Under the pieces are notes generated by a model. It was not told the origin of the DNA, made no database searches, and saw only the letters and a program-made list of their open reading frames with translations. A DNA stretch of 64,000 nucleotides, from positions 2,371,501 to 2,435,500 of the forward strand of contig NZ_AP014946.1 in the NCBI RefSeq assembly GCF_002355335.1, given 5' to 3'. This DNA is from Variibacter gotjawalensis. Lineage in GTDB: Bacteria > Pseudomonadota > Alphaproteobacteria > Rhizobiales > Xanthobacteraceae. The stretch's first letter is position 1, and each line of letters starts with the position of its first letter. Positions 54,723 through 62,516 of this stretch are shown piece by piece. A program made the translations under genes and the position numbers.

Positions 54723-55178
54723 ATGTCTAACGTTGAATCGACGACCTCTGCGCGCCGTAAACGCACGCCCGCCAAGCGCAAGACAGCTCGCCGCACCACA
54801 CGCCGCGCGGCGCCGAAGCGCAACATCAGTGAACTCGAGCGCATCATTGCCGGGCTCGAAAGCCGTATCAACGAATTGACCAGCAGCTCGAACATTCGTC
54901 AGAAAGTGACGGGCGCGACCGATCAGGTCGGCGATCTCGTCAGCGATGTCGTGCATCGCGCGTCCGCGCAGGTCGGCAACTACGTCGCCGAGTCGATCTC
55001 CGGCGTTGCCGGCAAAGTGCGCGACGGCGCCACCTCAGTCACGGGCGTCGCTAAGTCAGGCACCAACGCAATGGCGCGTATCGGCACAGAGCTTGAGAAG
55101 CGCCCGATGATGACCGTCGCGATCGCACTCGGCATCGGCTTTCTCGCCGGTCTCGCAGGACGGCGCGACGCGGCCTAA
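54723..55178 (+). CDS. DUF883/YqjD-like membrane-anchored protein
   Basis: A 151-residue protein. A very basic N terminus (RRKRTPAKRKTARRTTRRAAPKR) precedes an alpha-helical middle (NISELERIIAGLESRINELT; repeated amphipathic motifs to about residue 120) and a single C-terminal TM helix (MMTVAIALGIGFLAGLAG). The layout matches YqjD/ElaB/DUF883 proteins, which tether ribosomes to the membrane in stationary phase; the basic region may bind nucleic acid. GGGGAA precedes ATG 54723. An EcfG promoter box stands upstream. The next gene follows after five bases. Confidence 0.8.
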   Translation: MSNVESTTSARRKRTPAKRKTARRTTRRAAPKRNISELERIIAGLESRINELTSSSNIRQKVTGATDQVGDLVSDVVHRASAQVGNYVAESISGVAGKVRDGATSVTGVAKSGTNAMARIGTELEKRPMMTVAIALGIGFLAGLAGRRDAA

Positions 55179-55183
55179 ATGCC

Positions 55184-55591
55184 ATGACGGGCATCGATCA
55201 ATCGGTGCAGCGTATTCGTGAGCAGGTGAAACTATGGTGTCGGCGCATCGTCGCCGGCGCCTTTGTTTTTGTCTTCCTGGTCGCTGCAATCTCTCTGCTT
55301 ATCTCCGCGTCGCGTATCGCGCTTGAAGATCAGCTCGGCCCGATCGGCAGCCGACTGCTCGTCGCGTTCGTGCTCTGCGTCTTATCCGCCGGCGTTTTGT
55401 TATGGGCGTGGAAGGCCGCGAATTCTCCGGTCGAAGCGCGTAAGCGTGATTCCATCCTCGATGTCATCGTGCTCGGCTACACGCTCGCGCAGGAACTCAA
55501 AGCCGCGCTCGGCGTCGGCGAGCCGCCGCGAAAATCCGCGAAGGCGAAAGCCGAAGATCCGCCAAATCCGGACAGCGAAAAGGCGGCGTAG
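55184..55591 (+). CDS. YqjE/holin-superfamily-like small membrane protein
   Basis: A 135-residue protein with two TM helices (AGAFVFVFLVAAISLLISA, about 25-43, and LLVAFVLCVLSAGVLLWAWKA, about 60-80) and a basic, charged tail. The pairing with a YqjD-like gene mirrors the yqjD-yqjE pair of enterobacteria. Its stop codon lies inside a strong terminator hairpin. Cotranscribed with the preceding gene; presumably a general-stress membrane protein. Confidence 0.75.
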   Translation: MTGIDQSVQRIREQVKLWCRRIVAGAFVFVFLVAAISLLISASRIALEDQLGPIGSRLLVAFVLCVLSAGVLLWAWKAANSPVEARKRDSILDVIVLGYTLAQELKAALGVGEPPRKSAKAKAEDPPNPDSEKAA

Positions 55592-55609
55592 AGACTACGC
55601 CGCCTTTGT
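55579..55609 (+). terminator. Terminator of the YqjD/YqjE-like pair
   Basis: Perfect 13-bp stem AAAGGCGGCGTAG-AGA-CTACGCCGCCTTT spanning the stop codon of the upstream gene. Confidence 0.9.
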
Positions 55610-55627
55610 CGTTCACCTGCTGGGAGG

Positions 55628-56428
55628 TTAGGCGCTCTTGCGTTGATCCTGACGGCGCGCGTTGCGTGCGAAGAACAGCGCCTGGCTGATCACGGCCGAG
55701 ACGGTCGCGGGCTGGAACGGCTTCGCGATCAAGAACGCCGGCTCCGGACGCTGACCGGTGAGGAAGCGTTCCGGGTAAGCCGTAATGAAAATCACCGGCA
55801 CTTCGAACGTACGCAGCAAGTCGTTCACTGCATCGAGACCCGAACTGCCGTCGGCGAGCTGGATGTCTGCGAGGATGAGACCCGGCTTGTGCGACTTGCC
55901 GAGCGCCAGCGCTTCCGAATGCGTGCGGGCGATGCCGAGCACCTTGTGGCCGAGACCCTGAACGAGGCCTTCGAGATCCATCGCGATGAAGGTTTCGTCC
56001 TCGATGATGAGCACGTCCGTCGCCATTTCGGCGGCAAGCTCCCGGCCTGCGGTCTCAACCAATTCGCGCAGGTTGGAGACATCAGTGTCGAGCACTTTCG
56101 CGGCATCTTCTTCCGTGAAGCCCTCGAGCGAGACGAGCAGGAAGCCCTGGCGCGCATGCGGCGTGATCGAGCCGAGGCGCTGCTCGGCCGCGATGCCGGA
56201 CGCCGGCTCCGCCGAAGCGTTCACGTCGAGCGAATTCCAGATTTTCGTGAAGATGCGATAGAGCGCCACACGCGCTCCGTCCGGACCGCTCAGCGCGCTC
56301 GGGTCTTCCACCAGCGCTTCGAGCGCCGTGGTGACGTAGGCATCGCCAGAGGATTGATTTCCTGTGAGGGCACGCGCATAGCGCCGAAGAAACGGGAGAT
56401 GTTGAGCAACGGCTTGGGCTGTAGACAC
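55628..56428 (-). CDS. phyR: General stress response regulator PhyR
   Basis: A 266-residue anti-anti-sigma response regulator. Residues 1-130 form a sigma-like domain (FLRRYARALTGNQSSGDAYVTTALEALVED; GFLLVSLEGFTEEDAAKVLD as the sigma-4-like helix-turn-helix remnant). The receiver domain (about 137-255) has the phosphoacceptor Asp in LILADIQLADG, Thr in IFITAYP and Lys in IAKPFQP. When phosphorylated it captures NepR, freeing EcfG. GTG start with GGAGGG. Divergent from nepR, sharing an intergenic space with two EcfG boxes. Confidence 0.97.
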   Translation of the reverse strand: MSTAQAVAQHLPFLRRYARALTGNQSSGDAYVTTALEALVEDPSALSGPDGARVALYRIFTKIWNSLDVNASAEPASGIAAEQRLGSITPHARQGFLLVSLEGFTEEDAAKVLDTDVSNLRELVETAGRELAAEMATDVLIIEDETFIAMDLEGLVQGLGHKVLGIARTHSEALALGKSHKPGLILADIQLADGSSGLDAVNDLLRTFEVPVIFITAYPERFLTGQRPEPAFLIAKPFQPATVSAVISQALFFARNARRQDQRKSA

Positions 56429-56474
56429 TTAAGACCCTCCAGAAAGGCCGACTTTATGTTTCGAACTGCACGGT

Positions 56475-56499
56475 AACGAGTTATTGGAAAAAAAGTTCC
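56475..56499 (-). promoter_or_regulatory. EcfG promoter of phyR
   Basis: On the minus strand GGAAC (56499-56495), 16 bases, CGTT (56478-56475); exact consensus, 47 bases upstream of the phyR GTG. Indicates autoregulation by EcfG. Confidence 0.85.
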
Positions 56500-56507
56500 A
56501 TTGAAAT

Positions 56508-56532
56508 GGAACCGTATTTCTTTCTTGGCGTT
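56508..56532 (+). promoter_or_regulatory. EcfG promoter of nepR-ecfG
   Basis: GGAAC (56508-56512), 16 bases, CGTT (56529-56532); exact consensus, about 50 bases upstream of the nepR ATG. Back-to-back with the phyR promoter. Confidence 0.85.
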
Positions 56533-56584
56533 GTCGACGCGCCAAACGCTAACCCCAGCGGGAAGTGGGGTTTGAGGATCAAGA

Positions 56585-56803
56585 ATGCAGAACCGCAAGG
56601 CCTCTGGCTCGGGGTCAGGATTGAAGGACACCGAAGTGGGGTCAAGTAACAACAAAGTGGCGTTGGGCCGCGATGTGCAAGCGAAGATCGGTGAGAACCT
56701 GCGGGCGCTGTACGATGACGTCGTCAGCCAGGGCGTGCCTGATCGTTTTGCTGAACTGTTGAAACAACTCGACAAATCGGACGGCGGCGGAGAGCGCGCC
56801 TGA
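56585..56803 (+). CDS. nepR: Anti-sigma factor NepR
   Basis: A 72-residue protein whose C-terminal half KIGENLRALYDDVVSQGVPDRFAELLKQLD contains the two conserved NepR helices that bind EcfG and PhyR. The N-terminal 25 residues are disordered. It sequesters EcfG until PhyR is phosphorylated. GAGG ribosome site; stop overlaps ecfG (TGATG), keeping anti-sigma and sigma in ratio. Confidence 0.96.
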   Translation: MQNRKASGSGSGLKDTEVGSSNNKVALGRDVQAKIGENLRALYDDVVSQGVPDRFAELLKQLDKSDGGGERA

Positions 56804-57348
56804 TGAACATTGATCCGGCGACCAGAGATCAAATTCTGGGCGCGGTACCTTCGTTGCGCGCTTTTGCGATTTCGCTAAGCGGCAATGTGGACCGGGCAGA
56901 CGACCTCGTTCAAGAGACGATGCTGCGTGCGCTTGCGAACATCAATTCGTTTCAGCCGGGCACCAACATGTCGGCTTGGCTCTTCACCATTCTGCGCAAT
57001 CTCTTTCGCTCTGAATATCGCAAGCGCAAGCGCGAGGTCGAGGATACGGACGGCAGCTATGCCGAGTCGTTGAAGTCGCAGCCCGAGCAGAACAGCCGCG
57101 TCGAGTTCGAGGAATTCCGCACGGCGCTGGCGAAACTCCCGTCAGACCAGCGCGAAGCGCTGATCTTGGTCGGTGCTTCCGGCTTTTCCTACGAGGAGGC
57201 TGCCGAGATCTGCGGCTGCGCTGTCGGCACTATTAAGAGTCGTGTCAATCGCGCCCGTGGTCGTCTCGCCGGGCTCCTTGCCATCGAGAGCGTCGAGGAT
57301 TTTGGTCCAGACCTCGCAACCAAAGCGGTGCTCGCCGAAACCAACTAA
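56803..57348 (+). CDS. ecfG: General stress sigma factor EcfG
   Basis: A 181-residue ECF sigma factor (group ECF15). Region 2 spans about residues 12-80 (DRADDLVQETMLRALANI, TNMSAWLFTILRNLFRSEYRKR) and region 4 about 108-165 (LPSDQREALILVGASGFSYEEAAEICGCAVGTIKSR). It directs transcription from GGAAC-N16/17-CGTT promoters, several of which are nearby. Cotranscribed and translationally coupled with nepR. Confidence 0.97.
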   Translation: MNIDPATRDQILGAVPSLRAFAISLSGNVDRADDLVQETMLRALANINSFQPGTNMSAWLFTILRNLFRSEYRKRKREVEDTDGSYAESLKSQPEQNSRVEFEEFRTALAKLPSDQREALILVGASGFSYEEAAEICGCAVGTIKSRVNRARGRLAGLLAIESVEDFGPDLATKAVLAETN

Positions 57349-57492
57349 CGCCTCTGCCGGTGCGTTAGTAGCCCATTGACCTTATCCCCCGCGATCCTTA
57401 ACGACCCGGTACGTTCGGTCGCAGTGAAGCCGCAAATGCTGCACAGTGTGACTGTGCGCACGGGGCGGTGCGATACTCGCAGGGGAATGCAC

Positions 57493-57810
57493 ATGATCAA
57501 AACAATGGCGATCGTCGCTGTGGCTGGGCTGAGCCTGGCGGGCTGCGCGAACAACACTTACCAACAGAACGAAGCACTGCGCGGTGGCGCTCTCGGTGCC
57601 GGCACCGGCGCGATCATCGGCGGTCTGCTCGGTGGCGGACGCGGTGCGCTTGCCGGCGCGGCCGTTGGTGGCGCAACCGGCGCGACAGTCGCAGGCGTGA
57701 ACGCGGCTCCGCCGCCTCCGGGTTACTACGCACCTCCGCCGCCGCGGTACTACGAGCCGCCGCCGCCGGAATGTTACGTCGAAACGCCGCGCGGCCCGCG
57801 TCCCTGCTGA
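57493..57810 (+). CDS. Glycine-zipper lipoprotein
   Basis: A 105-residue lipoprotein: signal peptide and lipobox MIKTMAIVAVAGLSLAGC, a glycine-zipper membrane segment (GGALGAGTGAIIGGLLGGGRG, about 27-70), then a Pro/Tyr-rich tail ending in two cysteines. Outer-membrane location is probable. Start ATG 57493 has AGGGG eight bases upstream. It is downstream of ecfG but no EcfG box is visible, so stress control is uncertain. Confidence 0.8.
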   Translation: MIKTMAIVAVAGLSLAGCANNTYQQNEALRGGALGAGTGAIIGGLLGGGRGALAGAAVGGATGATVAGVNAAPPPPGYYAPPPPRYYEPPPPECYVETPRGPRPC

Positions 57811-57839
57811 CCGGCGCGACAAGTATCTGATCCTTCTTT

Positions 57840-57870
57840 GGAACCCGCGCGGTATCGCGTGGGTTTTCTC
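57840..57870 (+). terminator. Hairpin after the lipoprotein gene (terminator or promoter box)
   Basis: AACCCGCGCGG-TAT-CGCGTGGGTTTT is a plausible terminator. The same bases contain GGAAC (57840-57844), 17 bases, GGTT (57862-57865), one mismatch from the EcfG consensus, shortly before the small gene at 57888; the two readings cannot be separated by eye. Confidence 0.5.
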
Positions 57871-57887
57871 ATGAAGGAGAACTATTC

Positions 57888-58034
57888 ATGCACAAAGAAG
57901 CTGACGGCCAAGTCGTTGAGTCGGCCACTGAAGCGCGCGCAGGCTTCTTGGATCGACCTGTTCTCGTCGTCCTCGTCATCAGCACCGTTCTTGCCGCGGC
58001 AGTGCTGGTCGGAATTTGGGCCTGGATGGTCTAA
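57888..58034 (+). CDS. Small membrane protein, 48 residues
   Basis: A 48-codon gene that was too short for routine listing. AAGGAG lies eight bases before ATG 57888. Residues 1-22 are hydrophilic (EADGQVVESATEARAG), followed by one TM helix (VLVVLVISTVLAAAVLVGIW). Similar tiny proteins with a 'xEARxG' segment and one C-terminal helix are common in Alphaproteobacteria and unnamed. It ends overlapping the DUF4865 gene stop by four bases (convergent). Confidence 0.75.
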   Translation: MHKEADGQVVESATEARAGFLDRPVLVVLVISTVLAAAVLVGIWAWMV

Positions 58035-58618
58035 GCGGCGCGCTTAGCATCCGTGGCGGCAAGCGCCGCCCAGCCGGGGCGGGCGAAGTGGAGCATGTCG
58101 TAGGCTATTTCGCCATTTTGCTCCGCTTTTACCTCGGGCAGCACCGCATAGCGCACAAGTTGCCAACGATGCACATCTAGTCCCGAGACTGCAGCGAGCG
58201 CACCCTCTCTCAGTAGGACGGCGTTGCGCTCGTTTTCGTTTGCGCGCAGCGCCGCGATGTCAGCGCCGTGGACGTCGATGGCTGAGCGAACGATCGAAGT
58301 TGCCTTCGCGCCGCCGATTGCATTGACGCGCACATCCACCGGCAGCCACGTCTCGATCAGCGGACGGCCGAACCCGCTCACCACTGCGCCGAATCGATCA
58401 TCGCTGAGAAACTTCAGCGCTGCAGCAGTTTCGAGCCACACATAAATCGACGTGTAGACATTATCCGCTGTGCCATGGCTGCGCCGGCGCGCCGCAAAAA
58501 CCTTGAAACCGACCCCGGGCATGGTGTCCCATAGCGGACCGCGCTGTGTCGCGCGCTCTTCGATCTTCGACATGTCGTAGTCGGCGGGAAGTCGGTGGGC
58601 GTATTGCATGACCAACAT
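58031..58618 (-). CDS. DUF4865 family protein
   Basis: A 195-residue protein that begins VMQYAHRLPADYDMSKIEERATQRGPLWDTMPGVGFK, the family signature. A central DRFGAVVSGFGRP and WLPVDVRV block follow. The family is of unknown function, fold possibly a dimeric ferredoxin-like barrel, and is nearly always beside a divergent LysR regulator, as here. GAGGAGC before the ATG. Confidence 0.8.
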   Translation of the reverse strand: MLVMQYAHRLPADYDMSKIEERATQRGPLWDTMPGVGFKVFAARRRSHGTADNVYTSIYVWLETAAALKFLSDDRFGAVVSGFGRPLIETWLPVDVRVNAIGGAKATSIVRSAIDVHGADIAALRANENERNAVLLREGALAAVSGLDVHRWQLVRYAVLPEVKAEQNGEIAYDMLHFARPGWAALAATDAKRAA

Positions 58619-58713
58619 TGGCGTTGCTCCTCATATGGGTGTTGCACGCAATATCGACGCCGCATATGATAATGAAAAGATATGTATCGATATATGTAAG
58701 ATAAGGATACGTA
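58619..58713. promoter_or_regulatory. AT-rich divergent control region of DUF4865 and LysR genes
   Basis: 95 bases of clearly higher A/T content, with partial dyads TATGTATCGATATATG and CATATGATAATG. It contains T-N11-A spacings expected for LysR binding and must hold both promoters. The exact operator cannot be fixed by eye. Confidence 0.5.
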
Positions 58714-59565
58714 ATGACAGCCGCGCTGCCCGTGATGGACGTCGAGACCGTTCGCGCCTTCGTGCTCATCGCCGAACTCGGCAGCTTCACCCGCGCTGCT
58801 GACGTACTCGACACGACGCAAGCTGCCATCAGTCTCAAACTCAAGCGGCTCGAAGAGCGTATCGGTTGCCGGCTTCTCGAGCGCACGCCGCGTCATGTTC
58901 GGCTGTCGCTTCACGGCGAGACGTTCCTCGGTCCCGCCCGCGAGCTTCTTGCCGCGCACGAGCGCGCTGTCGCCAGCATCGCGGCGGAGCCGCCGCGGCG
59001 TTTGTTGCTCGGCATCAGCGATCATGTCGCGGGGCCGGAGCTTCCCGAACTCATCGCGAAACTCGCCAAGCACGATCCGCGTCTGCTGATCGAGGTGCGC
59101 ATCGCGGCCTCGCGCGAGCTCGTCGCGAGTTTCGATCGCGGCGAGATCGAAGCCGTCGTCGTTCGCCGCGAAGACAATCGCAAGGACGGGCAGAAGCTCT
59201 TCGTCGATCGCTTCGCTTGGTTCGCGTCACCGGCGTTCCGCTATCAAGAGGGCGAGACTTTGCGCCTCGCGACTCTCGCGGCGCCATGCGGCGTGCGTGC
59301 GATCGCGGCGCGCGCGCTCGACGAGGCAAAGATCGCCTGGACCGAAGTGTTCGTCGGAGGAGGGGTGCTTGCGGTCGGTGCTGCCGTCAGCGCGGGGCTC
59401 GGCGTTGCGGCGCTCGCGCGACGCGTCGCGCCGGCCGGTGCTGTCGATGTCGGCGCTGCGTTCGGTTTGCCGGCGCTGCCGTCATCCGAGGTGCGGCTTC
59501 ATTCGCGCCTGCGCGATCCGCGCGCCCGCGAAGCACTGCGCATCGTGATGTCGACGTTTCGTTGA
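58714..59565 (+). CDS. LysR family transcriptional regulator
   Basis: A 283-residue LTTR. Winged HTH at residues 8-66 (VRAFVLIAELGSFTRAADVLDTTQAAISLKLKRLEERIG) and the effector-binding domain from about 90 (RRLLLGISDHVAGPELPEL). AAGGA precedes the ATG. It probably controls the divergent DUF4865 gene and itself. Effector unknown. Confidence 0.9.
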   Translation: MTAALPVMDVETVRAFVLIAELGSFTRAADVLDTTQAAISLKLKRLEERIGCRLLERTPRHVRLSLHGETFLGPARELLAAHERAVASIAAEPPRRLLLGISDHVAGPELPELIAKLAKHDPRLLIEVRIAASRELVASFDRGEIEAVVVRREDNRKDGQKLFVDRFAWFASPAFRYQEGETLRLATLAAPCGVRAIAARALDEAKIAWTEVFVGGGVLAVGAAVSAGLGVAALARRVAPAGAVDVGAAFGLPALPSSEVRLHSRLRDPRAREALRIVMSTFR

Positions 59566-59593
59566 CCTAGACGTCAGCTGTCCCTGACCTGAA

Positions 59594-59735
59594 CCCGTCA
59601 TCCTGAGGAGCATGGCGAAGCCATGCGTCTCGAAGGACGACGGCCCGGGCAATTCAAGGCGGGGCATCGGCCGTTGTGGTTCGAGACGCGGCTGGGTCGG
59701 CTGCGCCGACCTGGCCTGCTCCTCACCATGACGGG
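59594..59735. repeat. Dispersed palindromic repeat, family B
   Basis: Outer arms CCCGTCATCCTGAGGAGC (59594-59611) and GCTCCTCACCATGACGGG (59718-59735), nearly complementary; inner arms CGTCTCGAA and TTCGAGACG. The element fills the space between the LysR gene and the SDR gene. Confidence 0.85.
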
Positions 59736-59742
59736 TCCGGCG

Positions 59743-60441
59743 TCAAATCCCGCGCATCAACCCGCCGTCGACGCGCAGATTTTGTCCCGTGATATAACCC
59801 GCGCCATCCGAAGCGAGGAACGACACCGTCGCGGCAATTTCCTCCGACGTGCCGTAGCGGTTCATCGGCACGCTGTCGCGGCGTTCGTCCGTCTGCGGCA
59901 GGCTGTCGATCCAGCCCGGCAGCACGTTGTTCATCCGCACATTGTCGGCCGCGAATGAATCCGCGAAAAGTTTCGTGTAGGCCGCGAGGCCTGCACGGAA
60001 AACAGCGGAGGTCGGGAACATCGGGCTCGGCTCGAACGCCCAGGCCGTCGAGATGTTGATGATCGTGCCGGCTTTCTGCTGCTTCATGATCGGCGCAGCG
60101 AGACGCGTCGGCCGTATGACGTTCATCAGATAGACTTCCATGCCGCGATGCCAGTCGTCATCCGTGATGTCGAGGATCGCGGCGCGCGGTCCGTGCCCAG
60201 CGCTGTTGACGAGAACGTCGATGCGCTTCCAGCGCTGCATCGCACCGTCGACGAGCTTCTGCAGATCGTCCGCCGACTGGTTCGACCCGGTGACGCCGAA
60301 GCCACCGAGCTCTGCAGCCAACGCCTCGCCCTTGCCGGACGACGACAGGATGCCGACCGAAAATCCATCTGCCGCAAGACGCTTCGCCGCCGCAGCGCCC
60401 ATACCGCTGCCGCCGGCCGTAATGAGAGCGACTTTTTTCAT
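59743..60441 (-). CDS. SDR family protein lacking the usual YxxxK motif
   Basis: A 232-residue SDR. TAGGSGMGAAAAKRLA binds the cofactor and NSAGHG replaces NNAG. At the place of Ser-(x)-Tyr-xxx-Lys the sequence reads NISTAWAFEPSPMFPTSAVFRAGLAAYTK: Tyr is Ser and Lys is Arg in the aligned YxxxK. The C terminus NNVLPGWIDSLP and GQNLRVDGGLMRGI is normal. Start ATG 60441 (MKKVALITAGG); the frame continues to 60513. It may be a non-classical catalyst or a binding protein. Family members with this signature exist in Rhizobiales (from memory). Confidence 0.82.
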   Translation of the reverse strand: MKKVALITAGGSGMGAAAAKRLAADGFSVGILSSSGKGEALAAELGGFGVTGSNQSADDLQKLVDGAMQRWKRIDVLVNSAGHGPRAAILDITDDDWHRGMEVYLMNVIRPTRLAAPIMKQQKAGTIINISTAWAFEPSPMFPTSAVFRAGLAAYTKLFADSFAADNVRMNNVLPGWIDSLPQTDERRDSVPMNRYGTSEEIAATVSFLASDGAGYITGQNLRVDGGLMRGI

Positions 60442-60458
60442 GCGTGAGTCCTCAGAGG

Positions 60459-60588
60459 TGTCATCCCGGAAGCTGCATCTTCGCAAAGCGAAGTGCGGCT
60501 GTCCGGGATCCATACTCCCTGAACTCTCTATGTGAAACAGGGGTTATGGATCCCGGCTCGCGCCACTTCGTGGCTTGGCCGGGATGAC
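60459..60588. repeat. Dispersed palindromic repeat, family A, copy 2
   Basis: Same arms as the copy at 5011-5133: TGTCATCCCGG (60459-60469), CCGGGATCCA (60503-60512), TGGATCCCGG (60547-60556), CCGGGATGAC (60579-60588). Middle sequences differ between copies. Confidence 0.9.
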
Positions 60589-60595
60589 GGTTGAG

Positions 60596-62506
60596 CTAGT
60601 GCACTGTCTGTTTACGCCGAGCGCCGCCGCGTTTCGGCGCCGGAGCGGCGGCCGGCGTTTCGTCGAACAACTCTGCGAGCTTATCCGTCATCGCGCCGCC
60701 GAGTTCTTCCGCATCGACGATCGTCACGGCGCGGCGATAGTAGCGCGTGACATCATGACCAATGCCGATAGCGATGAGTTCGACCGGCGAGCGCGTTTCG
60801 ATCTCTTCGATGATGTGCCGCAGGTGCCGCTCGAGATAATTGCCGGCGTTGACCGACAGCGTCGAGTCGTCGACCGGCGCGCCGTCCGAGATCATCATCA
60901 GGATCTTGCGCTGTTCGGGCCGCGCGAGCAGTCGCTGATGCGCCCAATCGAGCGCCTCGCCGTCGATATTCTCCTTCAAGAGACCTTCGCGCATCATAAG
61001 CCCGAGGTTCTTGCGCGCGCGCCGCCACGGCGAATCCGCCGCCTTGTAGATGATGTGGCGCAGGTCGTTGAGGCGGCCCGGATTCGCCGGCTTGCCGGCC
61101 GCGAGCCACGCCTCGCGCGACTGTCCGCCCTTCCAAGCGCGCGTCGTGAAGCCGAGGATCTCGACCTTGACGCCGCAACGCTCCAGCGTGCGCGCGAGAA
61201 TGTCGGCGCACGTCGCCGCGACCGTGATCGGCCGCCCGCGCATCGAGCCCGAATTGTCGAGCAGCAGCGTGACGACGGTGTCGCGGAAATTCGTGTCCTT
61301 CTCGTGCTTGAACGAGAGCGGATGCATCGGGTCCGTGATGACGCGATGCAGTCGCGCCGGATCAAGCTGACCTTCTTCGAGGTCGAACTCCCACGAGCGG
61401 TTCTGCTGCGCCATCAACTTGCGCTGCAGGCGATTGGCAAGCCGCGACACGACGCCGGAAAGATTCGAGAGCTGCTTGTCGAGATAACCGCGCAGGCGGT
61501 CGAGTTCTTCCGGCTCGCACAGTTCTTCGGCCGACGCGATCTCGTCGAACTTCCCCGTGAACGGCTTGTAGCTAGGGCCGCGCGGCTCGTTGCGGCCGTG
61601 CTGCGGACGCCAGGGTTCGCCCGGCGTCTCGGCATCGCCCATGTCGGTGTCGTCCGGCATCTCGGCCGATTGCGCGTCTTCTGCCTCGGTCGCGCCTTCC
61701 GGCATTTCGTCCGACGACATCTCGGACTGTTCCATCGCGGACGCATCGCCGTCCTCGGACTGCTCGGCTTCGCCGTCCTGACCGGAAGGATCGTCCTGCG
61801 CTTCCTTGTTCTTATCGTCCTCGCTCTCGTCGTCGTCGGAATCGCGTGAGCGGTCGTCACCCATTTCGAGCGAGTCGAGCAGGTCGTGCACGACGTCGCC
61901 GAACTGCCGCTGATTTTCGAGCAGCTTTTCGAGGCGATCGAGATTCTTGCCGGCCTTTTGCTCGATTAGCGGACGCCAGAGTTCGACGATCTTTTTCGCG
62001 GCCTCCGGCGGTGGCTTTCCGGTGAGGCGCTCGCGCACCATCAACGCGACGGCTTCTTCGACCGGCGCATCCGCGCGGTCCGTGATGTCGTCGAATTTGC
62101 CGCGGTGGAATTTGTCTTCCAGCATCGCCGACAGGTTCGCCGAGACGCCTTCCATGCGCCGCGAGCCGATTGCCTCGACGCGGGCCTGTTCGACTGCTTC
62201 GAAGATCGCACGCGCCTGCTGCCCCGTCGGCATCAGCTTGCGATGGACATTATTGTCGTGACACGCGAGCCGCAGCGCGAAGCTGTCAGCATGGCCGCGT
62301 ACGATCGCGGCGTCCGCCGCCGACATCTTGCGCGGCGGCTCCGGCAGACGGACTTTCCCGGCCGCGAGGGCAGGGCGTTCCGCCGCGTAGTTGACTTCGA
62401 GCTCGGGCTGCCGCGCGAGCGCGCGCAAACAACTCGCCACCGACTGCTTGAACGGCTCGGTCGGCGACTGTTGTCCGCTGCCTTTGGCTTTCGAGTTCGA
62501 ACTCAT
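60596..62506 (-). CDS. cobT: Cobaltochelatase subunit CobT
   Basis: A 636-residue subunit of the aerobic ATP-dependent cobaltochelatase (CobN-CobS-CobT) that inserts cobalt into hydrogenobyrinic acid a,c-diamide in B12 synthesis. N-terminal helical part, a long acidic linker (about 225-300, [16 protein letters not shown] and following), and a C-terminal VWA domain with the MIDAS motif [13 protein letters not shown] (about 410-420). It is ten bases after cobS. Catalytic CobN is not in the window. Confidence 0.95.
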   Translation of the reverse strand: MSSNSKAKGSGQQSPTEPFKQSVASCLRALARQPELEVNYAAERPALAAGKVRLPEPPRKMSAADAAIVRGHADSFALRLACHDNNVHRKLMPTGQQARAIFEAVEQARVEAIGSRRMEGVSANLSAMLEDKFHRGKFDDITDRADAPVEEAVALMVRERLTGKPPPEAAKKIVELWRPLIEQKAGKNLDRLEKLLENQRQFGDVVHDLLDSLEMGDDRSRDSDDDESEDDKNKEAQDDPSGQDGEAEQSEDGDASAMEQSEMSSDEMPEGATEAEDAQSAEMPDDTDMGDAETPGEPWRPQHGRNEPRGPSYKPFTGKFDEIASAEELCEPEELDRLRGYLDKQLSNLSGVVSRLANRLQRKLMAQQNRSWEFDLEEGQLDPARLHRVITDPMHPLSFKHEKDTNFRDTVVTLLLDNSGSMRGRPITVAATCADILARTLERCGVKVEILGFTTRAWKGGQSREAWLAAGKPANPGRLNDLRHIIYKAADSPWRRARKNLGLMMREGLLKENIDGEALDWAHQRLLARPEQRKILMMISDGAPVDDSTLSVNAGNYLERHLRHIIEEIETRSPVELIAIGIGHDVTRYYRRAVTIVDAEELGGAMTDKLAELFDETPAAAPAPKRGGARRKQTVH

Positions 62507-62516
62507 GCTTTTTGTA

